From: a bacterium
GTDB taxonomy: Bacteria; Bacillota_I; Bacilli_A; Izemoplasmatales; UBA1188
Length of the DNA stretch: 32,293 nt
Direction of reading: 5' to 3'
NCBI GenBank assembly: GCA_017541975.1
Contig: JAFXYB010000009.1
Span: 1-32,293, forward strand
Part shown: piece by piece, positions 31,321 to 32,293 of the stretch
Layout of the letters: every line of letters begins with the position of its first letter
Position numbering within the stretch: the stretch's first letter is position 1
Translations under genes and position numbers: made by a program
The notes under the pieces: generated by a model
Seen by the model: the letters and a program-made list of their open reading frames with translations, nothing else
The model's database searches: none
Told to the model about the DNA's origin: nothing

Positions 31321-31923
31321 ATGGAAAAAGAAAAAGTTGATATTTTCGAAGATGAACCAGTAGAACAAAAGAAAAAAGATAAAGAGTCTAAAAAAGAACA
31401 CAAAGAAATTACAAGACTCGAATCAGAAATCAAAGTTCTAAGTGAAGAAAATGAAAAACTACTAAACGATAATACAGATTTAAATAATAAGTATTTATTA
31501 AGTTTAGCTGAAACAAAGAACTACAAAAAGAGAATGGATGATGAAATGGATAGATTCTATAAATATTCAACATTCAATCTCTGTAAAGACCTCATTCAAA
31601 TCTTAGATTCATTTGATCTAGCACTTGAAAAAGATGCTGAAAGCAAAGAAATGACTGCTTATCTAAATGGATTTAAGTTAACAAGAAATCAAATTTACAG
31701 CATTCTTGAAAAAGAAGGCGTAAAAGAAATTGAAGCTCTCGGTAAAGAATTCAATCCAAATGAAATGGTTTCAATAAGCCATATGGAAGATAGGACCAAA
31801 AAAGAACAAGAAGTACTAAGAGTTTTCATGAAAGGTTACATGTATAAAGATAGAGTCTTAAGACCTGCCAATGTAATCATCAATCTATATCAGGAGAATG
31901 CTCCTGAAAACAAAGAAGAATAA
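31321..31923 (+). CDS. grpE: nucleotide exchange factor GrpE
   Basis: GrpE swaps ADP for ATP on DnaK. Two hundred residues: an acidic and Lys-rich disordered head, a long coiled coil (~35-95: LSEENEKLLNDNTDLNNKYL ... ETKNYKKRMDDEMDRFYKYS), the four-helix bundle (DLIQILDSFDLALE), then the beta-wing that touches DnaK (LGKEFNPNEMVSISHMED, GYMYKDRVLRPANVIINLY). It starts nine bases after the hrcA stop and is followed by dnaK 22 bases on. Confidence 0.97.
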   Translation: MEKEKVDIFEDEPVEQKKKDKESKKEHKEITRLESEIKVLSEENEKLLNDNTDLNNKYLLSLAETKNYKKRMDDEMDRFYKYSTFNLCKDLIQILDSFDLALEKDAESKEMTAYLNGFKLTRNQIYSILEKEGVKEIEALGKEFNPNEMVSISHMEDRTKKEQEVLRVFMKGYMYKDRVLRPANVIINLYQENAPENKEE

Positions 31924-31945
31924 TAAATAAAGGAGAATATAAATT

Positions 31946-32293
31946 ATGTCAAAAATTATCGGAATCGACCTCGGTACAACTAACTCATGTGTAGCCGTTA
32001 TGGAAGCTGGTGAAGCTAAAGTCATCACCAATCCAGAAGGTGGTAGAACAACACCAAGTGTTGTTGCATTCAAAAATGGAGAAATCCAAGTAGGTGATGT
32101 TGCTAAGAGACAAGCCATCACAAACCCAGATACAGTTAGATCAATTAAACGTCTAATGGGTACAAGCCAAACTGTAAATATTAAATCAATGAATAAGGAT
32201 TATACACCTCAAGAAATCTCAGCTATGATCCTTCAATCAATGAAGAAAACAGCTGAAGCATATTTAGGTGAAAAAGTAACTGAAGCTGTAATC
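31946..32293 (+). CDS. dnaK: chaperone DnaK (3' partial, cut by window end)
   Basis: The first 116 codons of Dna[21 protein letters not shown] with the phosphate-1 loop DLGTTNS, then [28 protein letters not shown], and the start of the ATPase subdomain ([20 protein letters not shown]). AGGAG (31931-31935) is eleven bases before the ATG. The frame runs off the window. Hsp70 binds unfolded proteins using ATP with GrpE and a J protein; a normal dnaJ is expected next but is outside the window. Confidence 0.98.
   Translation, partial: MSKIIGIDLGTTNSCVAVMEAGEAKVITNPEGGRTTPSVVAFKNGEIQVGDVAKRQAITNPDTVRSIKRLMGTSQTVNIKSMNKDYTPQEISAMILQSMKKTAEAYLGEKVTEAVI

Noticed and set aside
1-32293. Mycoplasma-type genetic code with TGA as Trp
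   Set aside because: dxs and trmL end in TGA with conserved C-termini, and Trp residues in conserved motifs are coded by TGG.

Overview
The window is a low-GC (by eye about one-third G+C), gene-dense piece of a Bacilli/Mollicutes-type chromosome. Genes use ATG starts with AGGAGG-like ribosome binding sites, promoters of TTGACA/TATAAT type, and frequent AGA arginine codons. TGA is a stop (dxs and trmL end in it), so this is not a code-4 mycoplasma. The HrcA-GrpE-DnaK order behind CIRCE operators, the MEP isoprenoid genes dxs and ispH, FakA, and BspA-like leucine-rich repeat proteins fit an uncultured or gut-type Bacilli lineage (RF39/RFN20/Erysipelotrichales-like). The exact taxon is inference. 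No tRNA, rRNA, CRISPR, phage or transposase gene is visible, and no gene-free stretch exceeds 300 bases.

Layout. 1-2.8 kb: an AraC-family regulator cut by the window edge, then fakA with a strong terminator. 2.9-5.2 kb: a J-domain/transmembrane/LRR fusion, then an NfeD plus SPFH (stomatin-like) pair closed by a UUCG terminator. 5.3-7.3 kb: a membrane-bound XRE regulator and mnmA. 7.4-10.3 kb: a four-gene overlapping cassette of a secreted acidic-tailed protein, a membrane-anchored protein, an ABC ATPase and an ABC permease, the most novel-looking gene group here. 10.4-12.7 kb: pyruvate kinase and a diacylglycerol-kinase-family lipid kinase. 12.8-17.1 kb: a complete potABCD polyamine uptake operon behind three copies of an unassigned inverted repeat. 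17.1-21.5 kb: nusB-xseA-xseB-dxs-tlyA, tightly packed. 21.5-26.2 kb: an accessory-looking pair, an Ig-like/alpha-beta hydrolase and a 995-residue BspA-like surface lipoprotein, with different codon choice. 26.3-30.1 kb: a small membrane protein and ispH on the minus strand, divergent from cshB-type helicase, trmL and an RluA-type pseudouridine synthase. 30.2 kb to the end: two CIRCE elements, hrcA, grpE and the start of dnaK.

Functional links. dxs (first step) and ispH (last step) support isoprenoid synthesis by the MEP route. mnmA, trmL, tlyA and the RluA homologue modify tRNA or rRNA. nusB and the DEAD-box helicase act in transcription and RNA folding. hrcA-grpE-dnaK is the heat-shock chaperone operon controlled by its own repressor. 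The 7.4-10.3 kb cassette has unknown function and is the best candidate for an undescribed system, followed by the triple operator array before potA and the J-domain/LRR fusion.
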